A stretch of DNA of 64,000 nucleotides. Source: Streptococcus pantholopis (GTDB lineage Bacteria > Bacillota > Bacilli > Lactobacillales > Streptococcaceae). Below the pieces are notes generated by a model. That model saw only the letters and a program-made list of their open reading frames with translations. It was not told where the DNA came from and searched no databases. Made by a program: the position numbers and the translations under genes. Of this stretch, positions 36,282 through 45,314 are shown one piece after another; position 1 is the first letter of the stretch; the number at the start of each line of letters is the position of its first letter. The DNA lies in assembly GCF_001642085.1 (NCBI RefSeq), contig NZ_CP014699.1:2046001-2110000 (forward strand). The letters run 5' to 3'.

Positions 36282-38873
36282 ATGACTATTTTAAAAAAAC
36301 ACAGCACTGTTCTTTATTATTCAGCCAGTTTCTTACTTCCTTTTTCCATTATGATTTTGGTTCTGCTCAGTCAAAATATTTTTTGGGGGAGTGAGACAAC
36401 TATTTTAGCAAGCGATGGCTTTCACCAATATGTTATTTTTGCTCAGAATCTGCGAAACATTTTGCATGGAAAAGACAGTATTTTTTATACTTTTACCAGT
36501 GGTTTGGGGCTTAACTTTTATGCTTTGATGAGTTATTATTTAGGCAGTTTTCTGTCTCCCTTTGTTTATTTCTTTAATTTAGAAAATATGGCAGATGCCA
36601 TTTACCTTTTTACTATCATTAAATTTGGCCTAATCGGTTTAAGTACCTACTTTAGCTTAATCAGACTTTACCCTAAAAATAAAAAAATCATCACCTTAAT
36701 TTTATCCACTTCTTATGCCTTAATGAGTTTTGCTGTCAGTCAGACTGAGATTAACATGTGGCTGGATGTTTTTATGCTGCTGCCGCTTATTATTCTCGGA
36801 CTGAATCGTTTGATGGAAAAAAGAAAATGTCTTCTTTACTATGTCAGTCTGACCATTTTATTTATTCAAAATTACTATTTTGGCTATATGGTCGCTATCT
36901 TTCTGACTCTCTATTTTTTAGTTCAGCTGACTTGGCAGCTTCAAGCAAAACTTGTCCTAAGAAAAATCAGAGACTTTACAGTTGTGTCAATCTTGTCAGC
37001 TTTGTCAAGTTCATTAATGCTGCTGCCTACCTATTTAGACCTGTCAACGCATGGTGAAGAGTACAGCAGCTTGACAAAATGGTTGACAGATAATTCTTGG
37101 TATTTGGACTTCTTTGCTAAAAATACTGTTGGGGCCTACGATACAACTAAATTTGGAGCTATCCCTATGATTTATGTAGGGCTATTTCCACTCATATTTG
37201 CTCTTCTCTTTTTTACCATAAAATCTATCAAAAAATCAGTACGAGTAGCCTATGCTGCTTTATTCTTCTTTTTTATCAGCAGCTTTTATTTAGAACCTTT
37301 AGATTTACTATGGCAGGGAATGCATGCTCCTAATATGTTTTTACATCGGTATGCTTGGCTGTTATCGTTTTTTATTGTTATATTGGCAGCAGAAAGTCTT
37401 TCCAGAATTTCTGAAATTACCTTTAAACAGTATCTTTTTCCTTTCGCTTTTTTAGTATCTGGTTTTGGAGTAACTCTTTTTTTCAGCAGTCGTTACGATT
37501 TTTTACAGCCTATTCATTTCATTTTAACCTTAGCCTTTCTCACAGCTTATGCTATTATTTTGATAAGCTTTTCAAAAAAACAGCTCCCTTACTCCTTAAT
37601 GCTCAGCTTTACACTTTTGTTTACAATTTTTGAAATTTCTTTAAACACTTACTATCAAATTGATGCTTTAGGAAATGAATGGGTATTTCCCTCACGTGAA
37701 GGCTATCAAAAAAATTGGTCTGGCATTGACAGCCTTGTAAACTATACTGAAGGGCAAAACAGCACTTTCTTCCGTATGGAAAGACTTCTTCCTCAAACTG
37801 GAAATGACAGTATGAAGTTCAATTATAACGGGATCTCACAATTTTCTTCTATCCGCAACCGAGCTTCCAGTTCAACCTTGGACCGCTTAGGTTATAAATC
37901 TGATGGAACCAATCTTAACCTTCGCTACCAAAATAACACATTGATTATGGACAGTCTTTTAGGTGTTAAGTATAACCTTTCTGAAAATCTTATTAACAAA
38001 TTTGGATTTGCGTTACTGACTGAAAAAGACGGGATGTTTTTATATGAAAATACATTTGCAGCTCAGCTGGCCTTTTTAACGCAGGAACCTTATAAGGATG
38101 TTTCTTTTACTGTCAATACCTTAGACAATCAAACAAAACTCCTCAATCGCCTTACTGGCCTTTCTTACCATTATTTCAACCGGCTTCCGGCACAAATAAT
38201 GGGACAGGAAAACAATCTTGGAAACAGAATAACCGTTTCTGGTGAAAATCAAATGACAACTGTTACCTACAGAGTCAATGTTCCTGAACAGAGTCAGCTT
38301 TATGTCAGCATGCCCAATATTGATTTTGTAAATAGCAGCAGTGATACTGTGATAATTAATGTTAATGATGCGTCTTATTCTTATACAACCGACAATGCTT
38401 ACAGTTTTTTCGATATCGGAGCCTTTACAAATGGACAAAGTGTAGACATCAGCTTTACTTTCCCGGAAAATAAGCAGGTTTCTTTTGATTATCCTAACTT
38501 TTACGCCTTAAATCTTAATAATTATCAAGAGGCAATGGCTGTTATCAATAAACAAAAAACTTATGTTACAACAAAAGCAAATAAAGTTACAGCAAAATAT
38601 TCAGCAAATCAGGACAGCTCATTGTTTTTTACTATTCCTTATGACAAAGGCTGGACTGCCGTCCAAAACGGGAAAAAAATAAAACTTTCCAAAGCACAAA
38701 ATGGTTTTATGAAAGTTAATGTTTCAAAAGGACAAGGGACTGTAACCTTATCCTTTATTCCAAATGGTTTTAAAGAAGGACTGGGACTTTCTTGCCTTGG
38801 TTTAATAGGATTTGTGCTGTATGCGTTCCTAATCAAAAAGCACAATCGCACAGGACCTAAAAACGGTTCTTAA
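36282..38873 (+). CDS. YfhO-family membrane protein
   Basis: 863 residues. About a dozen hydrophobic helices in the first 450 residues, with an acidic-aromatic motif in the first loop (SDGFHQYVIFAQNLRN) and a second loop with TFTSGLGLNFY, the YfhO/GT-C glycosyltransferase-like pattern. A large extracellular domain (about 460-830) and a last helix follow, then a basic tail. In Firmicutes YfhO proteins are tied to glycosylation of lipoteichoic acid. AGGAAAGG precedes the start. Alone between the ABC-F gene and a terminator. Confidence 0.87.
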   Translation: MTILKKHSTVLYYSASFLLPFSIMILVLLSQNIFWGSETTILASDGFHQYVIFAQNLRNILHGKDSIFYTFTSGLGLNFYALMSYYLGSFLSPFVYFFNLENMADAIYLFTIIKFGLIGLSTYFSLIRLYPKNKKIITLILSTSYALMSFAVSQTEINMWLDVFMLLPLIILGLNRLMEKRKCLLYYVSLTILFIQNYYFGYMVAIFLTLYFLVQLTWQLQAKLVLRKIRDFTVVSILSALSSSLMLLPTYLDLSTHGEEYSSLTKWLTDNSWYLDFFAKNTVGAYDTTKFGAIPMIYVGLFPLIFALLFFTIKSIKKSVRVAYAALFFFFISSFYLEPLDLLWQGMHAPNMFLHRYAWLLSFFIVILAAESLSRISEITFKQYLFPFAFLVSGFGVTLFFSSRYDFLQPIHFILTLAFLTAYAIILISFSKKQLPYSLMLSFTLLFTIFEISLNTYYQIDALGNEWVFPSREGYQKNWSGIDSLVNYTEGQNSTFFRMERLLPQTGNDSMKFNYNGISQFSSIRNRASSSTLDRLGYKSDGTNLNLRYQNNTLIMDSLLGVKYNLSENLINKFGFALLTEKDGMFLYENTFAAQLAFLTQEPYKDVSFTVNTLDNQTKLLNRLTGLSYHYFNRLPAQIMGQENNLGNRITVSGENQMTTVTYRVNVPEQSQLYVSMPNIDFVNSSSDTVIINVNDASYSYTTDNAYSFFDIGAFTNGQSVDISFTFPENKQVSFDYPNFYALNLNNYQEAMAVINKQKTYVTTKANKVTAKYSANQDSSLFFTIPYDKGWTAVQNGKKIKLSKAQNGFMKVNVSKGQGTVTLSFIPNGFKEGLGLSCLGLIGFVLYAFLIKKHNRTGPKNGS

Positions 38874-38970
38874 GTATGATTTTACAAATGAGCTACAACA
38901 AGCATTCAGCCCCTTTTAACGAAAGCAGATTTCTATTTGCTTTATTTCTTAACAGTATTTATGTTTAAAA

Positions 38971-39006
38971 AAAGAGTTAGGTGAAATCAATCACCTAACT
39001 CTTTTA
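38971..39006 (+). terminator. Terminator after the yfhO-like gene
   Basis: AAAGAGTTAGGTGA (38971-38984) pairs perfectly with TCACCTAACTCTTT (38991-39004). It may also serve the minus-strand tRNAs. Confidence 0.87.
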
Positions 39007-39044
39007 TATAAAACCAGTAATTACTACTTGGCTTGTCTTATCAC

Positions 39045-39117
39045 TCCGGCAGTAGGACTCGAACCTACGACATCATGATTAACAGTCATGCGCTACTACC
39101 AACTGAGCTATGCCGGA
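39045..39117 (-). tRNA. tRNA-Asn (GTT)
   Basis: Cloverleaf on the minus strand: acceptor TCCGGCA/TGCCGGA, D arm GCTCAGTTGGTAGTAGC, anticodon loop CTGTTAA with GTT, T arm GTAGGTTCGAGTCCTAC. No encoded CCA. Confidence 0.95.
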
Positions 39118-39149
39118 TAAGGAAAAACTGCCCTGCAGCATTCTTTCAA

Positions 39150-39221
39150 TAGTCCGTACGGGATTCGAACCCGTGTTACCGCCGTGAAAAGGCGGTGTCT
39201 TAACCCCTTGACCAACGGACC
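39150..39221 (-). tRNA. tRNA-Glu (TTC)
   Basis: Minus strand: acceptor GGTCCGT/ACGGACT with a terminal G-U pair, anticodon loop CTTTTCA with TTC, T arm ACGGGTTCGAATCCCGT. 33 bp upstream of tRNA-Asn, one transcript. Confidence 0.95.
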
Positions 39222-39311
39222 ATATGTTTAAACGTGTTTTTCCTCAACACTCTTACTATTATATCAAAATAAAATGATTTGTCTATACTTTTTATAAATT
39301 TTTTCTTTTTG

Positions 39312-39341
39312 TTGACACAGGAGCTGATAGTTTGATAAAAT
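39312..39341 (+). promoter_or_regulatory. tRNA-Arg promoter
   Basis: TTGACA (39312-39317) and TAAAAT (39336-39341), 18-bp spacer, 12 bp before the tRNA. Confidence 0.7.
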
Positions 39342-39353
39342 ATACAAGCTGAG

Positions 39354-39427
39354 GGTCTCATAGCTCAGCTGGATAGAGCATTCGCCTTCTAAGCGAACGG
39401 TCGCAGGTTCGAATCCTGCTGAGATCA
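39354..39427 (+). tRNA. tRNA-Arg (TCT)
   Basis: Plus strand: acceptor GGTCTCA/TGAGATC, D arm GCTCAGCTGGATAGAGC, anticodon loop CTTCTAA with TCT, T arm GCAGGTTCGAATCCTGC. Followed 3 bp later by a terminator. Confidence 0.95.
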
Positions 39428-39430
39428 AAA

Positions 39431-39468
39431 AAAGGTTCGGAACTCATGTTCCGAACCTTTTGGTTTTT
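39431..39468 (+). terminator. Terminator after tRNA-Arg
   Basis: Perfect 13-bp stem AAAGGTTCGGAAC (39431-39443) / GTTCCGAACCTTT (39448-39460), then T-rich tail. Confidence 0.9.
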
Positions 39469-39627
39469 AAATCCCCAGTAGATTATGTCCTGTTTAATTG
39501 TAAAAATCTGCTTAGATCGTGCGGCAACCATGATATACTTATTCAGCTAAGGCTTAAGAATCGGGAAAAAGAGAAAGTCATTAACTATAAATTTGCTTTT
39601 TGCGGTTCTATTTTACAGCATAAAAAA

Positions 39628-39643
39628 TGTTTCACGTGAAACA
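39628..39643. other. parS centromere-like site
   Basis: TGTTTCACGTGAAACA, a perfect 16-bp palindrome identical to the conserved bacterial parS core. It lies just beyond the rlmH stop and about 2 kb from parB, the gene for the protein that binds it. Confidence 0.93.
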
Positions 39644-39650
39644 TTTTTTG

Positions 39651-40130
39651 CTATTTGTGATAAGGACTTCCCTGCTGAATCATAAAAGCACGATAAATTT
39701 GTTCTGTCAGTACCAACCGCATCAGCTGGTGCGGCAAAGTGAGCAAGCCGAAACTCATTAAAAAATCAGCTCTTTTCTTAATAACAGGAGCTAAACCTAA
39801 ACTGCCGCCGATAATAAAAGTAATATCTGAATAACCTTTAAAAGCAATATCTTTAAAAAGCTGACTGAAATCCTCAGAAGAAAGCTCTTGACCTTCTATA
39901 GCCAGAGCGATGACATAATCACGCGCACCTAGTTTTAAAATAATTCTTTCTGCTTCCTTTTCTAAAATCTTTTGTTTTTCAGCCGGACTGGTTTTATTGC
40001 CAATCGGTTCATCAGGCAGTTCTATTATTTCAACTTTGGTATGGGACTTTAAGCGTTTCAGGTACTCAGCTATTCCATCTTTTAGATAAGTTTCTTTTAA
40101 CTTGCCAATGGTAATCAATTTTATTTTCAT
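39651..40130 (-). CDS. rlmH: 23S rRNA pseudouridine-1915 N3-methyltransferase RlmH
   Basis: 159 residues, SPOUT fold. The SAM knot is visible as [24 protein letters not shown] (about 105-128), and the diagnostic C-terminus [18 protein letters not shown]...GSPYHK (about 132-159) is complete. It methylates the pseudouridine in helix 69 of 23S rRNA on the assembled 70S ribosome. It is divergent from htrA; the first DnaA boxes lie between them. In streptococci it is the standard left flank of the origin. Confidence 0.97.
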   Translation of the reverse strand: MKIKLITIGKLKETYLKDGIAEYLKRLKSHTKVEIIELPDEPIGNKTSPAEKQKILEKEAERIILKLGARDYVIALAIEGQELSSEDFSQLFKDIAFKGYSDITFIIGGSLGLAPVIKKRADFLMSFGLLTLPHQLMRLVLTEQIYRAFMIQQGSPYHK

Positions 40131-40166
40131 GAGTCTATTTTAGCATACTGCTGAACTTTTCACATC

Positions 40167-40263
40167 TTATCCACACTGCATAATGTGCCGACTGGGATTT
40201 GTTTTGTTTATTTTATCGCTAAAAATTAACACTAATAAAAAGTTATCCACAACTTGTGGATAC
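40167..40263. other. oriC-associated DnaA boxes, cluster 1 (rlmH-htrA gap)
   Basis: TTATCCACA at 40167-40175 and 40243-40251 (both perfect) and, in reverse, TGTGGATAC at 40255-40263 (8 of 9). The last two face each other next to the htrA promoter (-10 TATAAT at 40287-40292), so DnaA could influence htrA transcription. Confidence 0.75.
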
Positions 40264-40345
40264 TTTCTTTTTTCGCTTTTTTAAGGTATAATTAAGCCAG
40301 TTTTGATATTTTTTAAGTCCATATTAGAAAGGCGGAGGTATAAAA

Positions 40346-41527
40346 GTGAAAAAAATAAAGTTCTGGTTGCTTCCATTACTGATTATAATAGCCGGAATTA
40401 TTGGTGGAATTTTAGGAGCAACTGTTACAAATTATCTCAATAATCACCCGGAAAACACTACAACAAAAACAAGCAATGTGACTTACAATAATACTACTGA
40501 CACAACAGAGGCAGTTAAAACAATCCAAAATGCTGTGGTTTCTGTCGTTAACTACCAAAAAGCATCTTCTTCAGATATGTACAGTGATATATTTGGCGGA
40601 GACAGCAGCTCAGCATCAGACAGTGATTCAGATTTGCAAGTTGCCAGTCAAGGGTCTGGTGTTATTTATAAAAAAGAAGGAGATTCTGCTTACGTTGTTA
40701 CCAATAATCACGTTATTGACGGAGCTGAGCAGATTGAAATTCTTTTGGCTGATGGAACAAAAGTGGTTGGAAAACTAGTTGGTGCAGATACTTACTCCGA
40801 TTTAGCTGTTGTCCAAATCCCATCTGAAAACGTAAAAACTGTAGCCGAATTTGCTGACTCTTCTAAAATTAATGTCGGAGAAATTGCCATTGCTATTGGA
40901 AGCCCATTAGGTACAGATTATGCCAATTCTGTTACCCAAGGAATTGTGTCCAGTCTCAGCCGTACTGTAACACTTACAAACAATAACGGTGAAACAATTT
41001 CGACAAATGCTATTCAGACAGATGCAGCAATTAATCCTGGTAATTCCGGTGGTGCTTTGATTAATATTGAAGGACAGGTTATCGGTATCAATTCAAGCAA
41101 GATCTCTTCAACATCAAACAGTGAATCTGTAGAAGGGATGGGATTTGCTATTCCTTCCAATGATGTTGTAAAAATTATCAATCAACTTGAAGAAAACGGT
41201 GAAGTTGTTCGTCCGGCTTTGGGTATTTCTATGGCTAATCTAAGTGATTTATCAACTAGTGTTATTAATAAGCTGAATATTCCTGAAAGTGTAACAAACG
41301 GCATTGTGGTTGGTTCTGTACAATCTGACATGCCGGCCAGCGGTAAATTAGAGCAGTACGATGTTATCACTGAAATTGACGGACAAGAAGTTACTTCTAC
41401 CAGTGATCTTCAAAGTATTCTTTACGATCATGAGATTGGTGATTCTGTCAAAGTAACCTTCTATCGCGGAAACGATAAGAAGACTGTAACAATTGACCTG
41501 ACAAAGACCACTCAGGATTTGTCATAA
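40346..41527 (+). CDS. htrA: Surface serine protease HtrA/DegP
   Basis: 393 residues. N-terminal membrane anchor (about 5-30), Ser/Asp-rich linker, trypsin-like domain with catalytic triad H122 (TNNHVID), D152 (SDLAVVQI) and S234 (NPGNSGGALIN), and one C-terminal PDZ domain (about 290-385). It degrades misfolded secreted proteins and in streptococci dampens competence and stress responses. GTG start with GGCGGAGG upstream. Co-oriented with parB but separated from it by a terminator. Confidence 0.96.
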   Translation: MKKIKFWLLPLLIIIAGIIGGILGATVTNYLNNHPENTTTKTSNVTYNNTTDTTEAVKTIQNAVVSVVNYQKASSSDMYSDIFGGDSSSASDSDSDLQVASQGSGVIYKKEGDSAYVVTNNHVIDGAEQIEILLADGTKVVGKLVGADTYSDLAVVQIPSENVKTVAEFADSSKINVGEIAIAIGSPLGTDYANSVTQGIVSSLSRTVTLTNNNGETISTNAIQTDAAINPGNSGGALINIEGQVIGINSSKISSTSNSESVEGMGFAIPSNDVVKIINQLEENGEVVRPALGISMANLSDLSTSVINKLNIPESVTNGIVVGSVQSDMPASGKLEQYDVITEIDGQEVTSTSDLQSILYDHEIGDSVKVTFYRGNDKKTVTIDLTKTTQDLS

Positions 41528-41588
41528 TTAAGAGAAAACTTTGCGATAGAATGCGGTTCATTTTAATTAAAAATAAACAGTAATTGTG

Positions 41589-41635
41589 AGTGGGAAGAAG
41601 TCATTGTTTACATTGCTTCAGCTTCCCACTTTTTT
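41589..41635 (+). terminator. Terminator between htrA and parB
   Basis: AGTGGGAAG (41589-41597) pairs with CTTCCCACT (41622-41630), then TTTTT. It probably attenuates rather than isolates parB, since no strong promoter follows. Confidence 0.75.
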
Positions 41636-41655
41636 ATTTGATATTAAGGAGTGCT

Positions 41656-42423
41656 ATGACTGAAAAGTTAGAATGGGTTGCTATTGATGATATTATCCCA
41701 AATCCGTATCAACCAAGGATTTATTTCGATGAAAAAGAATTACTGGAACTTTCAGCTTCTATAAAAGCAAATGGGCTTATCCAGCCTCTTATTGTTCGAA
41801 AATCAAAGATATTCGGTTATGAACTGATTGCTGGGGAGCGGCGACTGAAAGCTGCTAAATTAGCACATTTATCAAAAGTTCCGGTAATTGTGAAAACAAT
41901 TTCTGATAATGAAAGCATGCAGCAGGCTGTTATTGAAAATCTACAGCGTTCCGATCTTAATCCAATCGAAGAAGCTAAGGCCTATCAGCAATTAATCGAA
42001 AAAGATGGAATGACCCACGATGAATTGGCTCGTTTAATGGGAAAATCACGGCCCTATATTACTAATACAATTCGATTGTTAAATCTTCCTGAACAGATAA
42101 TTGAGGCTGTAGAAAAGAAAGAATTATCTCAGGGGCATGCCAGAGTCTTGTTAACAGTCGAAAATGCTGAATTACAAAATGAGTGGTTTGAGAAAATTAT
42201 CAAACAAGGCTTAAGTGTCAGACAAATCGAAAAGGCACTTAAATCTACAAAAAAACAAAAAAAAGTTGAAAAAGACCTTTTTATAAAAAATAAGGAAGAA
42301 GAACTGTCTCAATTACTGGGAACAAAGGTCTCACTCTCAATGCAAAAAAAAGAAGCAGGTGTTTTAAAAATCTATTTTCAGTCAGAAGAAGAATTCAACA
42401 GAATTATAGACAGCCTTTCTTAG
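41656..42423 (+). CDS. parB: Chromosome partitioning protein ParB (Spo0J)
   Basis: About 255 residues. N-terminal CTPase/ParB domain (IPNPYQPRIYFDEKEL, then GYELIAGERRLKAAK and IENLQRSDLNPIEEA), central helix-turn-helix (DELARLMGKSRPYITNTIRLL), and a C-terminal dimerisation region. It loads on parS and spreads to recruit SMC to the origin. No ParA/Soj gene is next to it, as in other streptococci. The start at 41656 (M-T-E-K-L-E-W) has AAGGAG 6 bases upstream. Confidence 0.95.
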   Translation: MTEKLEWVAIDDIIPNPYQPRIYFDEKELLELSASIKANGLIQPLIVRKSKIFGYELIAGERRLKAAKLAHLSKVPVIVKTISDNESMQQAVIENLQRSDLNPIEEAKAYQQLIEKDGMTHDELARLMGKSRPYITNTIRLLNLPEQIIEAVEKKELSQGHARVLLTVENAELQNEWFEKIIKQGLSVRQIEKALKSTKKQKKVEKDLFIKNKEEELSQLLGTKVSLSMQKKEAGVLKIYFQSEEEFNRIIDSLS

Positions 42424-42454
42424 TGTGTGAATAGAGGAAGCTATAATTGCAGAA

Positions 42455-42572
42455 CTATCCACAGTATAGCAATCCTTTAAATACTTTTATCACCTGATAT
42501 CAGCTCCTTTTCCACACTCTGTGGATAACTTTTATTGACATTGTGCATTCTTTTTTAGCAGCTTGTGGAAAA
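42455..42572. other. oriC core: DnaA boxes, cluster 2 (parB-dnaA gap)
   Basis: CTATCCACA (42455-42463), TTTTCCACA (42508-42516), TGTGGATAA (42520-42528, perfect) and TGTGGAAAA (42564-42572), followed by a T-rich stretch before dnaA. An extended -10 TGATAGAAT (42587-42594) is the likely dnaA promoter, so DnaA boxes overlap it and imply autoregulation. Confidence 0.85.
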
Positions 42573-42626
42573 CTTTATTTTTTTGTGATAGAATGAAGAG
42601 AGAATGAGTCGCAAGAGGAACCTATA

Positions 42627-43985
42627 ATGACTGAAAATGAACAAATTTTTTGGAATAGGATCTTAGAACTGGCTAAAAGCCAATTAAAACAGGCAACTTA
42701 TGAATTTTTTGTTTTGGACGCTAAGTTAATTAAAATTGAAAATCAAGTTGCCATTATTTATCTTGACCGCATGAAAGAGCTATTTTGGGAAAAAAATCTC
42801 AAACCTGTTATTTTAACAGCCGGTTTTGAAATTTTTAACGCTGAAATCTCGGTCGAATATATTTACGATGAACAAGCAGCCATTCAAGAAGAACAGCCTG
42901 TTTCAGAGCAGAGCAGAAATTATACTGCGCCAGCTACTTTAGCACCTATCCAATCAGACTTAAATCCAAAATATACATTTGACAATTTTATTCAGGGAGA
43001 TGAAAACCGCTGGGCAGTGGCTGCTTCGATTGCTGTCGCCAACACTCCGGGAACAACCTATAACCCTCTCTTTATATGGGGAGGGCCGGGTCTTGGGAAA
43101 ACCCATCTGCTGAATGCGATTGGAAATTCTGTTTTGCAGGATAAGCCGAATGCCCGCATAAAATATATTACAGCGGAAAATTTTATCAATGAATTTGTTG
43201 TTCATATTCGTTTGGACACAATGGATGAATTAAAAGAAAAATTTCGAAATCTTGATATCCTTTTGATTGATGATATTCAGTCACTGGCCAAAAAAACATT
43301 ATCAGGAACACAGGAAGAATTCTTTAATACCTTTAATACTCTTCATAACCATAATAAGCAAATCGTTCTGACAAGCGACCGCACACCTGATCACCTCAAT
43401 GATTTGGAACAGAGGCTTGTCACGCGCTTTAAATGGGGACTGACAGTGAATATCACTCCTCCTGATTTTGAAACGCGTGTAGCTATTCTAACTAATAAAA
43501 TTCAAGAATATAATTTCATATTTCCTCAAGATACTATCGAATATTTGGCAGGACAGTTCGATTCCAATGTTCGAGATTTGGAAGGTGCCCTCAAGGATAT
43601 CAGTCTAGTAGCAAACTTTAAACAGATTGATACAATAACTGTTGATATTGCTGCAGAAGCCATCAGAGCACGTAAACAGGACAGCCCTAACAGAATCACT
43701 GTCATACCGATTGAAGAAATCCAAAGCCAAGTTGGGAAATTTTATGGGGTTACTGTAAAAGAAATTAAAGCAACGAAACGGACTCAGGATATTGTCTTAG
43801 CCCGTCAGGTAGCTATGTTTCTTGCCCGTGAGATGACTGACAACAGCCTTCCGAAAATTGGCAAAGAGTTTGGCGGACGGGATCACTCAACTGTGCTCCA
43901 TGCCTATAACAAAATAAAAAATATGATTTCCCAAGACGATGGCCTGCGCATTGAGATTGAAACGATAAAGAACAAAATAAAGTAG
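42627..43985 (+). CDS. dnaA: Chromosomal replication initiator DnaA
   Basis: 452 residues with all four domains: N-terminal helicase-loading domain I, a variable linker (about 80-115), AAA+ domain III with Walker A GGPGLGKT (152-159) and Walker [10 protein letters not shown], and DNA-binding domain IV with the signature [15 protein letters not shown] near the C-terminus. It binds the DnaA boxes on both sides and opens the origin. Followed by dnaN after a box-containing gap. Confidence 0.99.
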   Translation: MTENEQIFWNRILELAKSQLKQATYEFFVLDAKLIKIENQVAIIYLDRMKELFWEKNLKPVILTAGFEIFNAEISVEYIYDEQAAIQEEQPVSEQSRNYTAPATLAPIQSDLNPKYTFDNFIQGDENRWAVAASIAVANTPGTTYNPLFIWGGPGLGKTHLLNAIGNSVLQDKPNARIKYITAENFINEFVVHIRLDTMDELKEKFRNLDILLIDDIQSLAKKTLSGTQEEFFNTFNTLHNHNKQIVLTSDRTPDHLNDLEQRLVTRFKWGLTVNITPPDFETRVAILTNKIQEYNFIFPQDTIEYLAGQFDSNVRDLEGALKDISLVANFKQIDTITVDIAAEAIRARKQDSPNRITVIPIEEIQSQVGKFYGVTVKEIKATKRTQDIVLARQVAMFLAREMTDNSLPKIGKEFGGRDHSTVLHAYNKIKNMISQDDGLRIEIETIKNKIK

Positions 43986-43986
43986 C

Positions 43987-44036
43987 AGTGGATAAAGGAC
44001 TTGCTTCTGCTTGTTTTTTCCACAAGTTGTGAACAA
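43987..44036. other. DnaA boxes, cluster 3 (dnaA-dnaN gap)
   Basis: AGTGGATAA (43987-43995, 8 of 9), TTTTCCACA (44016-44024, 8 of 9) and a weaker TGTGAACAA (44028-44036). With cluster 2 this makes a bipartite origin around dnaA. Confidence 0.65.
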
Positions 44037-44137
44037 GTTTTATCCTTAGAAACAACTCTATCTGCCTGCTTTATGCACTATATACACAGGACCTACTACT
44101 ACTACTAAATTAATACTTATAAAATAAAGGAGTTCTC

Positions 44138-45271
44138 ATGATAAATTTCTCAATAAATAAAACTCTTTTTCTTCAAGCTCTAAATGCTACAAAAAGAGCT
44201 ATAGCCTCAAAAAATGCTATTCCTATCCTCTCTACTGTAAAAATTGAAGTCAATGCTCACGATATCACGTTAACAGGCTCAAATGGACAAATCTCAATTG
44301 AAAATACTATTCCAGTTTCAGATGAGAATGCTGGTCTGTTAATTACTTCACCAGGAGCTGTCCTCTTAGAGGCAAACTTTTTTATTAACATTATTTCAAG
44401 CTTGCCGGATCTGACTTTAGAATTTAGAGAAATTGACCACCATCAGGTTGTTCTGACCAGCGGAAAATCAGAAATTACACTCAAAGGGAAAGATGTGGAG
44501 CAATATCCGCGCCTTCAAGAAATAGCTACTGACAATCCTCTTGTTTTAGAGACAAAATTGCTGAAGTCAATTATTTCTGAAACAGCTTTTGCAGCCAGTC
44601 TGCAGGAAAGCCGGCCTATTTTAACCGGTGTGCATATAACGCTCAATAATAAAGTATTTAAAGCTGTTGCTACAGATTCGCATCGTATGAGTCAGCGTCA
44701 AGTGACGTTAGATAATGCAGCCAGTGATTTTGATGTCGTTATCCCAAGTAAGTCATTACGTGAGTTTGCTGGAGTTTTCACTGATGATATTGAAACTGTA
44801 GAAGTTTTCTTTTCAGCCAGTCAGATGCTTTTCAGAAGTGAACATATCAGTTTTTATACACGTCTGCTTGAAGGAAATTACCCAGATACTGACCGGCTGT
44901 TAGTAAAAACATTTGAAACAGAAGTTATTTTTAATACCGCTGATTTGCGTTCTGCTATGGAACGGGCCCATCTTATTTCAAATGCTACTCAAAATGGAAC
45001 AGTAAAACTTGAAATCGTGGATAACAGCGTTTCAGCCCATGTAAATTCGCCTGAAGTCGGTAAGGTCAATGAAGAGTTAGATACTGTCAGCCAGTCAGGA
45101 AGTGATTTGACAATCAGCTTTAATCCAACTTACTTAATTGAAGCATTAAAAGCCCTTAAAAGTGAAGAAGTTCTTATTCGCTTTATCTCTCCTGTCCGTC
45201 CTTTTACCTTAACCCCTACAGATAACAAAGAAGATTTTGTTCAGCTGATTACGCCTGTGCGTACAAATTAA
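44138..45271 (+). CDS. dnaN: DNA polymerase III beta sliding clamp
   Basis: 377 residues; three repeated clamp domains. Recognisable pieces include ALNATKRAIASKNAIPILS at the N-terminus, LQESRPILTGVHI, TDSHRMSQRQVTL and the C-terminal SPVRPFTLTP...QLITPVRTN. It forms the ring that tethers the polymerase. AAGGAG precedes the ATG. Ends at a terminator. Confidence 0.98.
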   Translation: MINFSINKTLFLQALNATKRAIASKNAIPILSTVKIEVNAHDITLTGSNGQISIENTIPVSDENAGLLITSPGAVLLEANFFINIISSLPDLTLEFREIDHHQVVLTSGKSEITLKGKDVEQYPRLQEIATDNPLVLETKLLKSIISETAFAASLQESRPILTGVHITLNNKVFKAVATDSHRMSQRQVTLDNAASDFDVVIPSKSLREFAGVFTDDIETVEVFFSASQMLFRSEHISFYTRLLEGNYPDTDRLLVKTFETEVIFNTADLRSAMERAHLISNATQNGTVKLEIVDNSVSAHVNSPEVGKVNEELDTVSQSGSDLTISFNPTYLIEALKALKSEEVLIRFISPVRPFTLTPTDNKEDFVQLITPVRTN

Positions 45272-45275
45272 GAGG

Positions 45276-45297
45276 CTCCCTAATGGGAGTTTTTTTG
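45276..45297 (+). terminator. Terminator after dnaN
   Basis: CTCCC (45276-45280) pairs with GGGAG (45285-45289), followed by eight Ts. Confidence 0.7.
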
Positions 45298-45304
45298 TTA
45301 TAAT
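45297..45304 (+). promoter_or_regulatory. Extended -10 promoter of the lipid kinase gene
   Basis: TG-T-TATAAT (TATAAT at 45299-45304) emerges directly from the terminator T tract; no good -35. Transcription would begin within about 4 bases of the ATG at 45315, giving an almost leaderless message. Confidence 0.5.
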
Positions 45305-45314
45305 AACAATTATT

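Noticed and set aside
37685..37705. Partial parS-like CTCACGTGAAGG within the yfhO-like gene
   Set aside because: Only the central bases match; too many mismatches compared with the sites at 39628 and 24121.
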